Positions 10,164 through 18,098 of a stretch of 64,000 bases of DNA are shown here, in pieces (position 1 is the stretch's first letter; every line of letters starts with the position of its first letter). Origin of the DNA: Achromobacter seleniivolatilans. Its GTDB lineage: Bacteria > Pseudomonadota > Gammaproteobacteria > Burkholderiales > Burkholderiaceae_B. The stretch lies in assembly GCF_030864005.1 (NCBI RefSeq), contig NZ_CP132976.1, forward strand, positions 682,001 through 746,000. Reading direction: 5' to 3'. A program made the position numbers and the translations under genes. Below the pieces are notes generated by a model that was not told where the DNA came from, made no database searches, and saw only the letters and a program-made list of their open reading frames with translations.

Positions 10164-10988
10164 ATGGACGAGGAATCAAGCATTAGCATTGTGCTCACGC
10201 CCGTGCAGTTGGCGGCGATACTGCAAGGTGAGTCGGTTAACAGCGAGACGACGCTCTCGAATCGCTTGTGGGGCGGTTTAAAACTAGCTGGCGGCGTAGC
10301 GGAAATGATCGGTGGCGCCGCGTTATGCGCTGTGCCGGAGCCAACTGGTGCCACGAAGGTCGGCTGCGTGGTTTTGGGTGGCCACGGCATAGATACAGCG
10401 TCGACAGGGCTGCAAGAGGTCTGGACCGGGAAACAAATAAGTTCGCTGACAGACAGGGGCTTTGCGGAACTCGCCACTAGGCTCGGTGCGACACCTGGTT
10501 CAGGTCTGGCGGTGGGCATAGCCGCCGAGATAGGCGTGCCAATCGGGTTTGCGGGGGCGATCAAGGCGGCAAGGGTGTCAAGCATTGTTGCCGGTCGGAT
10601 ATCCCTGTCGAGGCATGAGGCCGCGGTAGCCGGTGGAATCGGGGGGCATACTCTTGGAAAGCATGTCGGAAAGACAAGGGCCTATCTTGAAGCACGTTTG
10701 CGGGCAAATCCAAATCTGCCGGCTGCGTCAACTTTTCATTCGGTCGCAGATGCAGAGCATGCCGTAAACGCGCTTATGCGTCGGGAAGCGGCACGAGTAG
10801 AAGATTGGGCTGCGATGACCTCCGGCAGTCAAAAATTAACTCTTTACGGATCTGTGTCTGGTGATATCGGAGTTGTGCTCAACCGCGGCGCTTCTGAAGT
10901 AGTAAAGGGAACGGAGCTTGTGCTTGTGCTGAAAAGGCAAGCCTACAATGGCATGCCGTATTTCATTTTGACTGCGTATTTGGACTGA
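10164..10988 (+). CDS. Polymorphic toxin with C-terminal CdiA-CT RNase A-type domain
   Basis: Predicted interbacterial toxin, 274 residues. The N-terminal half (about 1-140) is a glycine/alanine-rich pre-toxin with amphipathic segments (LWGGLKLAGGVAEMIGGAAL, then GSGLAVGIAAEIGVPIGFAG), which may help delivery or membrane passage. The C-terminal part (about 158-274) matches the bacterial RNase A-like domain first seen in CdiA-CT of Yersinia kristensenii. It opens with GGHTLGKHVGKT, and H167 and R178 are 11 residues apart. It continues with ASTF, an AE(H)A helix and VEDW, and ends FILTAYLD (T270, Y272). As I recall, those His, Arg, Thr and Tyr positions are the active site of that family. There is no signal peptide or CdiA/VgrG/Rhs shaft in the same reading frame. 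The CdiI-like immunity gene starts 4 bases downstream. GGGGTGA lies before the ATG. Confidence 0.85.
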   Translation: MDEESSISIVLTPVQLAAILQGESVNSETTLSNRLWGGLKLAGGVAEMIGGAALCAVPEPTGATKVGCVVLGGHGIDTASTGLQEVWTGKQISSLTDRGFAELATRLGATPGSGLAVGIAAEIGVPIGFAGAIKAARVSSIVAGRISLSRHEAAVAGGIGGHTLGKHVGKTRAYLEARLRANPNLPAASTFHSVADAEHAVNALMRREAARVEDWAAMTSGSQKLTLYGSVSGDIGVVLNRGASEVVKGTELVLVLKRQAYNGMPYFILTAYLD

Positions 10989-10992
10989 TTTT

Positions 10993-11286
10993 ATGAACAT
11001 TGTTCGTGGCCAATATCCCGAACTTGAGCAATTTATGGGTGGTTGGTTTCATCAGGACTGGGTTGACACTGGTGAAACCATCGCGGAAATTGTTCAGGAT
11101 TACAAGAGCGGGTCTAACGCGGAGACTGTCCATAAGGTGTGTTTAGAAATGAACGCCTTTCTCGCGAACTATGGTGCAAATTCCGATGCGGCTTTTAGGC
11201 AACTTTGGAAATCGATCGACCCGGCAACTTTGGGGCACACCGCCGCTTCGTTTTTTGACGAGGTTAAGCGGATTCTGAATAGCTAA
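10993..11286 (+). CDS. CdiI-type immunity protein
   Basis: 97 residues beginning MNIVRGQYPELEQFMGGWFH followed by QDW. The pattern of an acidic residue after YPEL, then GG-(Y/W)-FHQDW near residue 20, is typical of the CdiI_2 immunity family that pairs with RNase-type CDI toxins. It is acidic and small, with no signal peptide. It lies 4 bases after the RNase A-type toxin on the same strand, as expected for the cognate antitoxin that binds and blocks the nuclease. Function is inferred from family resemblance and position. Confidence 0.83.
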   Translation: MNIVRGQYPELEQFMGGWFHQDWVDTGETIAEIVQDYKSGSNAETVHKVCLEMNAFLANYGANSDAAFRQLWKSIDPATLGHTAASFFDEVKRILNS

Positions 11287-11381
11287 ATTGACCGGCTGGT
11301 TTTAGAGCTGGCGACCTGAGCTCACTGATCTACTTGGGTTTCTTGGGTAGCACCAAATGTTAGTGACCAGGCTGTCTGACC

Positions 11382-11903
11382 CTACACCCAGAACTCACTC
11401 AGCTGAATTCTCATCAGGGCGCCATCTTCGGCCAGTCCTAGCGCCAACGTGGGAGCAACCACACACCAGCGCTGCGCCTGTCCCCAACTCAGGCAAAAAA
11501 TTCCATGCTCGGAATCGTATTCTTCCGCTTCAACGGGGCGGCACGTGGCATCGCCGTGGTCGTCGAATGGCGCTTGTACGTATGGCTGTGCAAACGCACC
11601 GATTGCTGGTGCTATTGAAGTAAGCGTCCAATCGGAAGGATTCGTACGGATGTCGAAGTCTTTCAGGCGCTTGCCGGCGTCGAGGACCATGGATAGGGCG
11701 TCCGCGACAATTACCCAGCGTGGAATTGGAAGAGGCCATTGTTGGTCCAACACGTCGCTCAAGAGACGTGGCGGCGCGGGATCGGTGGTGTTCTTCGCGG
11801 GATATTCAATGGTGCAATAAAGGTTGTGAATGTCCGAGTCCCATCCGACACTCACTCGCGCGGGGGCAATGGCTGGCTGAGCGTCGACGCTGATCGTGGA
11901 CAT
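11382..11903 (-). CDS. Hypothetical protein, probable immunity partner of the adjacent toxin-like gene
   Basis: 173 residues, not recognised. Soluble and acidic, with a proline-rich middle (DPAPPRLLSDVLDQQWPLPIP) and several tryptophans. The ATG lies only 2 bases after the stop of the upstream toxin-like gene (TAA-TC-ATG), the usual arrangement of a toxin followed by its immunity gene. Role is inferred from that arrangement alone; it has no clear similarity to the CdiI-like protein encoded nearby. Confidence 0.6.
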   Translation of the reverse strand: MSTISVDAQPAIAPARVSVGWDSDIHNLYCTIEYPAKNTTDPAPPRLLSDVLDQQWPLPIPRWVIVADALSMVLDAGKRLKDFDIRTNPSDWTLTSIAPAIGAFAQPYVQAPFDDHGDATCRPVEAEEYDSEHGIFCLSWGQAQRWCVVAPTLALGLAEDGALMRIQLSEFWV

Positions 11904-11905
11904 GA

Positions 11906-12532
11906 TTATTTATATAAAAAATGCGCGATGGTGTAGTTCCGTTCGTGAACCAAGACTTCCAGCAGATATGGCTTGCCTCGCACGGTTACGGTGATCGTAT
12001 ACATGAAGTATCCCACTGCGTTTCTTGGGTCGGGTGCTCGTTTGCCATACAGAATTGCTAACCGAAGTATATGCACAGGCACGAAACGGCCTGCTTCGCC
12101 CATGTGCAGCAACGCTTTTGCAGTGAAACGCAGCTGCTTTTTGGAAAGCGCAAAGAAGCGGGTTCGCAGGCCGATCAGGGTCGATTGGCTGACAGTTACG
12201 CCCGCACGCGCCAGCACGGCGCCACGAACCAGCCGTGATCCCACCTTCCACGCCGTCCCTACGAGCAAAACCGCGTCCAGGGGATCTATCAGTGGCGCCT
12301 CTAAGGGCAGCTCTTCGATGGATTGCAGCTGCCCGGTGAGATCGTAGTTGCGAAAAATTCCGCCAAAGCCTGCCTGATACCCAATGATTGCGTCTGTGGT
12401 CTCGTCATGAATTGCCCTTGCGCTATCAGGCACTCCGGGCGGCCGAAATTCGAATAGTGCGGGTGACAGCGGCGGAGCTTCGTCCCACTCGAAAGCGGGT
12501 TCATCGTCGATGACGATTGGATTGGTTGGCAT
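11906..12532 (-). CDS. Probable polymorphic toxin / effector (C-terminal domain unassigned, DUF4258-like)
   Basis: 208 residues. The first 60 are acidic and proline-rich (FEWDEAPPLSPALFEFRPPG), followed by GYQAGFGGIFRNYDLTGQ and a hydrophobic pre-toxin-like stretch (DPLDAVLLVGTAWKVGSRLV). The last 75 residues (from RFTAKALLHMGEAGRF to ERNYTIAHFLYK) look like a compact alpha-plus-beta domain. Its order (histidine-containing helix, a helix leading to ILYGKRAPDP, then paired strands YTITVTVRGKPYLLEVLV) recalls DUF4258/RelE-like folds, though I cannot confirm it. The pre-toxin layout parallels the RNase A toxin nearby, and a small gene follows 2 bases downstream. The call as a toxin is inference. 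Confidence 0.55.
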   Translation of the reverse strand: MPTNPIVIDDEPAFEWDEAPPLSPALFEFRPPGVPDSARAIHDETTDAIIGYQAGFGGIFRNYDLTGQLQSIEELPLEAPLIDPLDAVLLVGTAWKVGSRLVRGAVLARAGVTVSQSTLIGLRTRFFALSKKQLRFTAKALLHMGEAGRFVPVHILRLAILYGKRAPDPRNAVGYFMYTITVTVRGKPYLLEVLVHERNYTIAHFLYK

Positions 12533-12807
12533 GGCGTGCGGCTATGTGTTGGCAAACCGATGACTACATCATCCACTGCGGTTTGCTGTCTATCAGTGGC
12601 GTCCCATTATTCGCAATGTCACTGAGGATCGGCCACGCCATTAGTTTCGGTGCTGTCCGCATGAAGAGGCTTGTGCGCTGCAGTACGAAATTTTTGATGG
12701 CAGGTCTCGTACTCCATATATTTCGAAGGATCGCTATCCCGCTTCGCATTGGCACGTTATATAACCCTTAGAACTCGGTATCGCATGAACGTATAGGAAT
12801 ACTTACG

Positions 12808-13548
12808 ATGGAACAACACAGCTTGGAGACGGTGGGACCAGACGTTTTTCGGGTGGGGTCAGGACCGATCAGGAATGGGAGCGCAGCAGAGCGTCATCTG
12901 GAATTCAAGATCGACATCGCGCATGCTCGCCGCTACAACCAGAGCCGAAAAGAAGCGCGCAAGACAATTTCGGCGATGATCGTCATGGCCCTGGGTTTGA
13001 TCGCGGCGGCGTCCTATCTGCTCTCATCGTCGTCTGCAGGGGCGATGGTGTTCGGGGCCCTAACGGCTTGCCTTGGTCTTACGATCCTGGTGATCGCAGG
13101 GTATGTAGCTACCCAGAACCGTCCGCAAGGGTATCTTGATCGCGGCGTGCTGAATCCGGCAATCGTATGCGCGGCGGAGAAGGGTCAGATTTTCCTATTG
13201 ACGTTGGGCGGGATTGGTCTTTACGACAAAGTGTGGGCCGTGTTCATCACTAGGGTTAAGGATCTGCCTGGTCATCGAAATGCCGTGGGAGAGCGCATCC
13301 CGGTGACGTGTGTGTTCACCGGCACCGACGGCGCGCGCTACCAGGGTGTGGGTGTCAGCCCGATCGCTTGGGGGACTTCATCCGCCAAGGTGCTTCAAGG
13401 AGCCGTGCAGGGAATTGATGAATCAGAGTGGCAAGCGCTGGATCGTTTGCGCTACCAAGTGGTGCTGGATACAGACTACGCGGCAATGGGGGCTAAAGGA
13501 ATTCAAGTGCTGAACCAAGCGCAGGTCGAAAGGTTGGGTTTGAAGTGA
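12808..13548 (+). CDS. Membrane protein, possibly DUF3239 family
   Basis: 246 residues with a cytoplasmic N-terminus, two adjacent membrane helices (about 54-74, ISAMIVMALGLIAAASYLLS, and 77-100) and a soluble C-terminal domain of about 145 residues. That domain starts RPQGYLDRGVLNPAIV and carries ITRVKDLPGHRNAVGERIPV, GVGVSPIAWGTSS and a final DESEWQALDRL. The pattern resembles DUF3239 proteins, which have no known function. An AGGA ribosome site stands before the ATG. Its neighbours are toxin-like and orphan genes, so it may be accessory; no partner gene is evident. Confidence 0.6.
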   Translation: MEQHSLETVGPDVFRVGSGPIRNGSAAERHLEFKIDIAHARRYNQSRKEARKTISAMIVMALGLIAAASYLLSSSSAGAMVFGALTACLGLTILVIAGYVATQNRPQGYLDRGVLNPAIVCAAEKGQIFLLTLGGIGLYDKVWAVFITRVKDLPGHRNAVGERIPVTCVFTGTDGARYQGVGVSPIAWGTSSAKVLQGAVQGIDESEWQALDRLRYQVVLDTDYAAMGAKGIQVLNQAQVERLGLK

Positions 13549-13583
13549 CCCGCCCCGAGTACCGTAGATCGCCGGGCTGACAA

Positions 13584-13814
13584 TCAAAACGCGACGATGG
13601 CCATGAACATGCGGCAACCCAGGCGCTTGAATGCCTCAATCTGCATGATGGATGGCTCATAGCCCGCAATTTCAGCCAAGCCTGCGCCTGCTCGCGGTTG
13701 TGAATGGTGGCGTGCATGGGTTTGCACACTGTCTATGGATTCCAGCACCCGGGCAGAGTCGCTGGCCACGAACAATTCCCGCGGCGTGATGTGCACGCGC
13801 GCTCTGTCAGTCAA
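13584..13814 (-). CDS. Small hypothetical protein
   Basis: 76-codon frame with a TTG start that overlaps the stop of the upstream 120-residue gene by 4 bases (TTGA). It begins TDRARVHITPRELFVASDSA and ends IEAFKRLGCRMFMAIVAF. Not recognised. The overlap and even amino-acid use make it plausible, but the TTG start and lack of homology leave doubt. Confidence 0.35.
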   Translation of the reverse strand: MTDRARVHITPRELFVASDSARVLESIDSVQTHARHHSQPRAGAGLAEIAGYEPSIMQIEAFKRLGCRMFMAIVAF

Positions 13815-14173
13815 GCATCAGGTGCGGGGCGGTTCGGGAACACATTGAGCGACATGATTTCGCTTTCGTATTCCGTCATCAGCATGCCCACCAAATGGCC
13901 ATGCAACAGGCCAAAAAGTGTCCAATTCAGGGGGGCGCTGCCCGGTAGCAAGTCCAGCAGCATCAACTGGCCTGTACGCACCGTGCCGACAAAATAAGCG
14001 CGGTCATCCAGGCCGCCGGCAAGCGGTGAGTGGAAGATCTTGACGGCGCGCCCCGTGTCGTCTTTGCGCCAAGTGCTGATGCCTCTTGCCGATACGTCGT
14101 CCGTGCGCTTCAGGTTGTCCTGAATCGAAGCCCAGAGCGCTTTGGCGTTTGGTGTGTGTACAACAATCGTCAT
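13811..14173 (-). CDS. Hypothetical protein
   Basis: 120 residues from an ATG with AGGA about 10 bases upstream. Begins MTIVVHTPNAKALWASIQDN and contains HSPLAGGLDDRAYFVGTVRTG and a hydrophobic middle (NWTLFGLLHGHLVGMLM). No signal peptide or clear membrane helix, and no family recognised. It sits in the accessory block among toxin-like and orphan genes, so an immunity or cargo-associated role is possible but unsupported. Confidence 0.5.
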   Translation of the reverse strand: MTIVVHTPNAKALWASIQDNLKRTDDVSARGISTWRKDDTGRAVKIFHSPLAGGLDDRAYFVGTVRTGQLMLLDLLPGSAPLNWTLFGLLHGHLVGMLMTEYESEIMSLNVFPNRPAPDA

Positions 14174-14262
14174 GATGGATAATTCCTGTGCAGGCGGCCA
14201 ACACAGGATTTATCCAGAAACTGCTGGCAGAAACAAGGCCCGTTAGTGGCCGCAATAGCGGC

Positions 14263-14499
14263 TTAGTTTTTAACCTTGATCCTGTCGCGGCGCTTTTGCG
14301 TCTTGTCTTCGACGTCTCTGCCCAGTTTTACATCCATCAGGATGGCGTCATGGACCTTGGCGCGGCTGGCTTGAATGCGATGTGCGCATGCCCATCCGCG
14401 GCTTTCGGCCACAACCAGTTTTTTGTCCAGCTCTTGATGCCGGCGCCGCTTGTTTTCCGTGGACATCGTGCTGAGTTCTTGATCGCTGATTAAACGCAT
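14263..14499 (-). CDS. Small basic hypothetical protein
   Basis: 78 residues, strongly charged and mostly helical: MRLISDQELSTMSTENKRRR, then a run with SRGWACAHRIQASRAK and a lysine/arginine-rich end (KTQKRRDRIKVKN). I chose the ATG at 14499 because GGAG lies 6 bases before it. The same frame stays open upstream to a GTG at 14745, which would give 160 residues, but that extension is low in complexity and lacks a ribosome site. Not recognised; it could be a nucleic-acid-binding or regulatory protein. Confidence 0.45.
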   Translation of the reverse strand: MRLISDQELSTMSTENKRRRHQELDKKLVVAESRGWACAHRIQASRAKVHDAILMDVKLGRDVEDKTQKRRDRIKVKN

Positions 14500-14973
14500 G
14501 TGCTGCTCCGTGGTCAGGTTGATTGTTGGATCGGGTGATCGTCTTGCAGGGTTTGACTGACGTGCGCCCGCGCGACGCGCGTAAGCGCGACGTCGGGCGT
14601 CGTTATCGATGTGGGGTGTATGGCCTGGCACCGCTTGCTGATACCTGCGGCGTAAAGACCGCGCAGACTCAGTGGATGCCGCGGCAACCGTCGTGAATAC
14701 GAGCGGATTGACCGCGCAGGGGACCATGCCCAACAGTTCGTGCACCGGTGTTTTCGGCTGAACTGGCTATTGAATTTGGCATAGTCTGACAGCTTAAATA
14801 TTTATTGCAAGTCATTGAAAAATAATGAGAAAAACTTATATGGAAGGTGCTCTTCCATATACTTTCCTATTACTTTGGATACTTTTTTGGGTGCCCCGGC
14901 TTCGGGTTCGAACGCGGGTTCAAGGCGGCAGAAAACCTTGGTAAGACAGGGTTTGTCCTGATGCTCGAACGCC
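14500..14973. other. Gene-poor gap with an AT-rich zone and a palindrome
   Basis: About 470 bases between the last orphan gene and the polyol operon promoter. An AT-rich zone runs about 14770-14885, where local base composition is far from the GC-rich surroundings. It contains a perfect 9-base inverted repeat ATATGGAAG / CTTCCATAT with loop GTGCT (14838-14860). A 67-codon minus frame spans it but looks non-coding. This may be the right edge of the accessory block. Confidence 0.5.
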
Positions 14974-15002
14974 TTGACACTGCCTGCGCCGAGCCATAAA
15001 GT
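14974..15002 (+). promoter_or_regulatory. Sigma-70 promoter of the polyol-phosphate operon
   Basis: Minus-35 TTGACA (perfect) at 14974-14979, a 17-base spacer, and minus-10 TAAAGT at 14997-15002 (4 of 6). Transcription should begin near 15009, giving a leader of about 94 bases before the GTG start at 15103, with a perfect hairpin inside it. Confidence 0.65.
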
Positions 15003-15017
15003 CACCGCACAGATTTA

Positions 15018-15050
15018 GATAAAAGACCATCTGTAAGGTGGTCTTTTATC
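15018..15050 (+). terminator. Leader hairpin / candidate antiterminator-controlled terminator
   Basis: Perfect 12-base inverted repeat GATAAAAGACCA (15018-15029) and TGGTCTTTTATC (15039-15050), loop TCTGTAAGG. It begins about 10 bases after the predicted transcription start and ends 52 bases before the first start codon. The last gene of the operon encodes a GlpP-type protein; in Bacillus subtilis GlpP with glycerol-3-phosphate lets polymerase read through such leader inverted repeats. The T-run here is in the stem arm rather than after it, so it might instead be a DNA operator. Confidence 0.6.
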
Positions 15051-15102
15051 GCGTGCATTTTGCGTCGACCTCTTACAGAAATAATTCCAAGAGGAGACGA
15101 CT

Positions 15103-16560
15103 GTGCAATCATCGACCGTAAAAATACGTGGCATCGACGATGTCATCGCTTTTATCGATTCACGCCCGGGAATTACCGGCCGAGCCGGCCTGATCTGGTG
15201 GCTCGCGCTGGGCGGATTGTTCCTGGACGCTTTCGCAAATTCAGCATTGAGCGCGGGCCTGGGCCCGATGACGCGAGACTTGGGCCTGAAGGCCGGGCAG
15301 GTCGCGCTGATGACATCATTCGCCGCCTGGGTAGCCATTGCCTTCAATCCAATTGGCGGTTGGATGGCTGATCGTTGGGGGCGCATTCGACCTTTGATCA
15401 TTGCCAAGCTTCTGGCCGTCATTGGCGCGGTGCTGGTGATGTTTGCGCCCACCTTTGAAGTGATCCTGGTCGGGCGCTTTTTTGTCGGCGCGGCCTACGG
15501 TATCGACTTTGCCATTGCCATGGCCGTACTGGCGGAATTCACGCCCGTTAAGTTCAAGAGCCGGCTCAATACCTGGCAAGGCATGTGGTACACGGCCGTG
15601 TGCACGAACCTGCTGCTGGCCATGCTGTTTTTCTCGTGGGATGTGGGCGATTCGATCTGGCGCTATTCCGTCGCAGCCACGGCCATTTTTGCAGTCGTTA
15701 TTCTGGTGCTGCAAATGAGCTACATGGTGGAAAGCCCGATCTGGCTGGCGCGCAAGGAACGGGTGGAGCAGGCTGCGCTGGCGATGACGCGGATTTACGG
15801 CCAGCCATTTGTTGCGGCGCCCGTGCATGAGCGTGTGCCCGTCATCAATCAGGCAAAACGCGGTCTGGCCAACGTGCTGCTGATTTTTCGGGGCGTGTAT
15901 CTGCCGCGCACGATTCTGGCGGCGACCGTGCAAATTGGCCAGTCGATTCAGTACTTTGCCGTGGGCTGGTACCTGCCCTTGATCAGTGCAGCGCTGTTCG
16001 GTAAGGACTTCATCTACGCGACTATTGGCGCGCTGGTGTTCAACGTCTTTGGGATCTTCGGTGGATTTATGTCGCCCTACATCGGGCGCAAACTGGGTCT
16101 GCGCCGCGCCTCTGCGTTTGGTTTTGCAGTGGTGTTCGTGATCTTGCTTATCCTGGGAACCTTCCACGGCAAGATGCCGCTGTGGCTGGCGGTGGTGTTG
16201 CCGTCGCTGTTCATCCTGTTCCACTCCGGCGGCCCCGGCGCCAATGGCAAGAGCTTGTCGTCGTTGTCGTTCCGCAGTGAACTGCGCGCAGGCGCCAACG
16301 GCATCATCGGAGCGCTGGGGTCCACCGGCGCGGCAATTGGCCTGCTGGTGTTCCCCATCTTCCGTGAGAGCTACGGCCTGGAGAAAACCTTTCTGATCCT
16401 GTCTGTCGTCCCGCTGATCGCCAGCATTATCTGCTTTGTGATCAAGTGGGACCCCACTCGCACCACCATCAATCCCGACAGCGAGACTGGCGCGCCGCAG
16501 TTCAAGGACGATGACGCGCTGGCCACACTGGACCCCGCCATTGGGAAAGCCTCGCGATGA
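15103..16560 (+). CDS. MFS transporter, sugar/polyol porter-like
   Basis: 485-residue inner-membrane transporter with about 12 helices. The MFS signature GGWMADRWGRIRP lies between helices 2 and 3 (about 85-97), with its second-half echo near GGFMSPYIGRKLGLRRAS. The start is GTG, chosen for the AGGAGA ribosome site about 5 bases upstream. It is the first gene of a five-gene unit, and its stop overlaps the kinase start as ATGA. Given the kinase and dehydrogenase behind it, it probably imports a polyol or polyol phosphate by proton symport. The substrate is not visible from sequence. Confidence 0.9.
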   Translation: MQSSTVKIRGIDDVIAFIDSRPGITGRAGLIWWLALGGLFLDAFANSALSAGLGPMTRDLGLKAGQVALMTSFAAWVAIAFNPIGGWMADRWGRIRPLIIAKLLAVIGAVLVMFAPTFEVILVGRFFVGAAYGIDFAIAMAVLAEFTPVKFKSRLNTWQGMWYTAVCTNLLLAMLFFSWDVGDSIWRYSVAATAIFAVVILVLQMSYMVESPIWLARKERVEQAALAMTRIYGQPFVAAPVHERVPVINQAKRGLANVLLIFRGVYLPRTILAATVQIGQSIQYFAVGWYLPLISAALFGKDFIYATIGALVFNVFGIFGGFMSPYIGRKLGLRRASAFGFAVVFVILLILGTFHGKMPLWLAVVLPSLFILFHSGGPGANGKSLSSLSFRSELRAGANGIIGALGSTGAAIGLLVFPIFRESYGLEKTFLILSVVPLIASIICFVIKWDPTRTTINPDSETGAPQFKDDDALATLDPAIGKASR

Positions 16561-18098
16561 CAACAAACAATGTGATTCTGGCCATAGACGAGGGCACGTC
16601 CGGCACGCGGGCAGCGACCGTGTCGGCCGACGGTCATGTGTCCTGCCTGGAATACCTGACGCTGCATGTCGAAACGCCCAGGCCCGGGGTGGTCGAGCAG
16701 GACGCCAACGAGATTCTTGAAAAGACGATCAGCGTTTGCCGCGCCACCATTGCTCAGGCGCAACAAGCGGGCCAACACATCGCCGCCTTGGCTTTGGCGA
16801 CGCAGCGGGCCACCGCCGTGTTGTGGGATACGCAGACCGGAGTGGCGCTCGTGCCTGCGATGGTCTGGCAAGACACCCGCTTCGTGGACGAGTTGGACCG
16901 GCTGGCGCCGGAGTGGGACGAACGGCTGCTGGATAGGGTTGGCCGCCCGGTGGGTGTGCGATCGCTGTATCTGTGGGCGGCGCGTCATTTGCGCGATACG
17001 CCGCAGGTCGCGGATGCCTGGCGTGAGAAGCGCCTGGCGTTTGGAACGGTTGATACCTGGCTGCTATGGCATTTTTCGCAGCGGCGCGACATTGTGACCA
17101 CGCCTACCAACGCCACGTCTTCAGGCGCCTATGTGCTGGCGGATCACCGCTATTACCTGGAATGGGTGCAGGAACTGGGCTTCCCGTTCGAACTGTTGCC
17201 CGCCTTGCGCCAGGATGCGGACGATTTCGGCCGGACCCGTTCAGACCTGCTGGGCATCGACGTGCCGATTCTGGCTTCGGCGGGCGATCAGCATGCGGGA
17301 GCGATCGGGCTGGGTTGCCTGGACCGTGGGCAGGCGATGTGCGTGCATGGCACCGGCAGCTTTGTAGATCTGATCATCGGACCCGAGGCACCCTCGAATT
17401 CGGGCTTGTCTGAAGGGGCGCTGACCATGACGGCGCGGCGGCAGCAGGGCGTGTCGCATTTTGCCGTCGAGACCTTTGTGGCCACAACCGGTTCCGCATT
17501 GAATTGGGTTTGCGAAAAGCTGAAGTGGTTCAAGGATGCACGAGAAATCAGCGCCTTGGCGGCTACGGTGACGTCGTCGCAAGGCGTGACGTTTGTGCCG
17601 GCGTTGACTGGCTTGCGAGTGCCGCGCATGGAAGCGGGCGCGCGCGCTTCGCTGACTGGGGTGTCGATGGCCACGACCCAAGCAGAAGTGGCCTACGCCA
17701 TTCTGGAAGGCATTGCGCATTCGGTGGCCAGTTGCATCGAGGCGGATGAAGCCGTGTCGGGCGTTCGCGTGTCTGAACTGGTGGTGGGCGGCGGGCTGTC
17801 GTGCAGCGATCCCTTGCTGCAAATCCAGGCGGACCTGATCGGCATACCCATACGCCGCATGCAGGAGTCCGATCGGGCCAGCCTGCGCGGCATTGCCTAT
17901 CTGGCGGGTTCGTCGGGGCTGCTGTGGCCATCCTTGCACGAGGCCTGCAAAACCATCGTGACCGATGCGGTATTCACGCCGGCCGGGAATGCGGACGAGC
18001 GCGCCATGCGGCGGACCTTGTGGCATGCCCGCGTGGGCTCCGAGCTGGGCCATGTCGATCAATTCAAGCGGGAAAAAGAGGAGGCATTGCACAAATGA
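16557..18098 (+). CDS. FGGY-family carbohydrate kinase, glycerol-kinase-like
   Basis: Cytoplasmic ATP-dependent polyol kinase, 513 residues, aligning along its length with E. coli GlpK: AIDEGTSGTRA (9-19) for the ADP/phosphate loop, FGTVDTWLLW (162-171), SAGDQHAGAIG (241-251) and the C-terminal GGGLSCSDPLLQIQADLIG. D244 matches the catalytic aspartate and W104 the substrate-site tryptophan. The glycerol-binding pair Arg-Glu of GlpK (NQRETT) is TQRATA here, so the glutamate is alanine (A85). The PYFSGTK segment bearing the substrate tyrosine is also replaced. The substrate is therefore probably not plain glycerol, or is held differently; a tetritol or another polyol is possible. Overlaps both neighbours by ATGA. 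Confidence 0.9.
   Translation: MTTNNVILAIDEGTSGTRAATVSADGHVSCLEYLTLHVETPRPGVVEQDANEILEKTISVCRATIAQAQQAGQHIAALALATQRATAVLWDTQTGVALVPAMVWQDTRFVDELDRLAPEWDERLLDRVGRPVGVRSLYLWAARHLRDTPQVADAWREKRLAFGTVDTWLLWHFSQRRDIVTTPTNATSSGAYVLADHRYYLEWVQELGFPFELLPALRQDADDFGRTRSDLLGIDVPILASAGDQHAGAIGLGCLDRGQAMCVHGTGSFVDLIIGPEAPSNSGLSEGALTMTARRQQGVSHFAVETFVATTGSALNWVCEKLKWFKDAREISALAATVTSSQGVTFVPALTGLRVPRMEAGARASLTGVSMATTQAEVAYAILEGIAHSVASCIEADEAVSGVRVSELVVGGGLSCSDPLLQIQADLIGIPIRRMQESDRASLRGIAYLAGSSGLLWPSLHEACKTIVTDAVFTPAGNADERAMRRTLWHARVGSELGHVDQFKREKEEALHK

Noticed and set aside
12564..12755. 63-codon minus frame and 84-codon plus frame between the toxin-like gene and the membrane-protein gene
   Set aside because: No ribosome site, no homology and no operon logic; both occupy the same gap, and neither is convincing.
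9666..15000. Direct repeat of the tRNA-Leu 3-prime end as an island attachment site
   Set aside because: I looked for a copy of the T-arm/acceptor sequence at the right edge of the block and did not see one; similar short runs such as GGGTTCGAAC near 14904 are too short.
14802..15005. 67-codon minus frame spanning the AT-rich hairpin
   Set aside because: It crosses a perfect palindrome and the operon promoter, has an odd composition and no ribosome site.
15316..16566. 416-codon minus frame opposite the MFS transporter
   Set aside because: Rich in Gln, His and Arg, as typical of antisense translation of a GC-rich membrane-protein gene; the plus-strand gene is clear.
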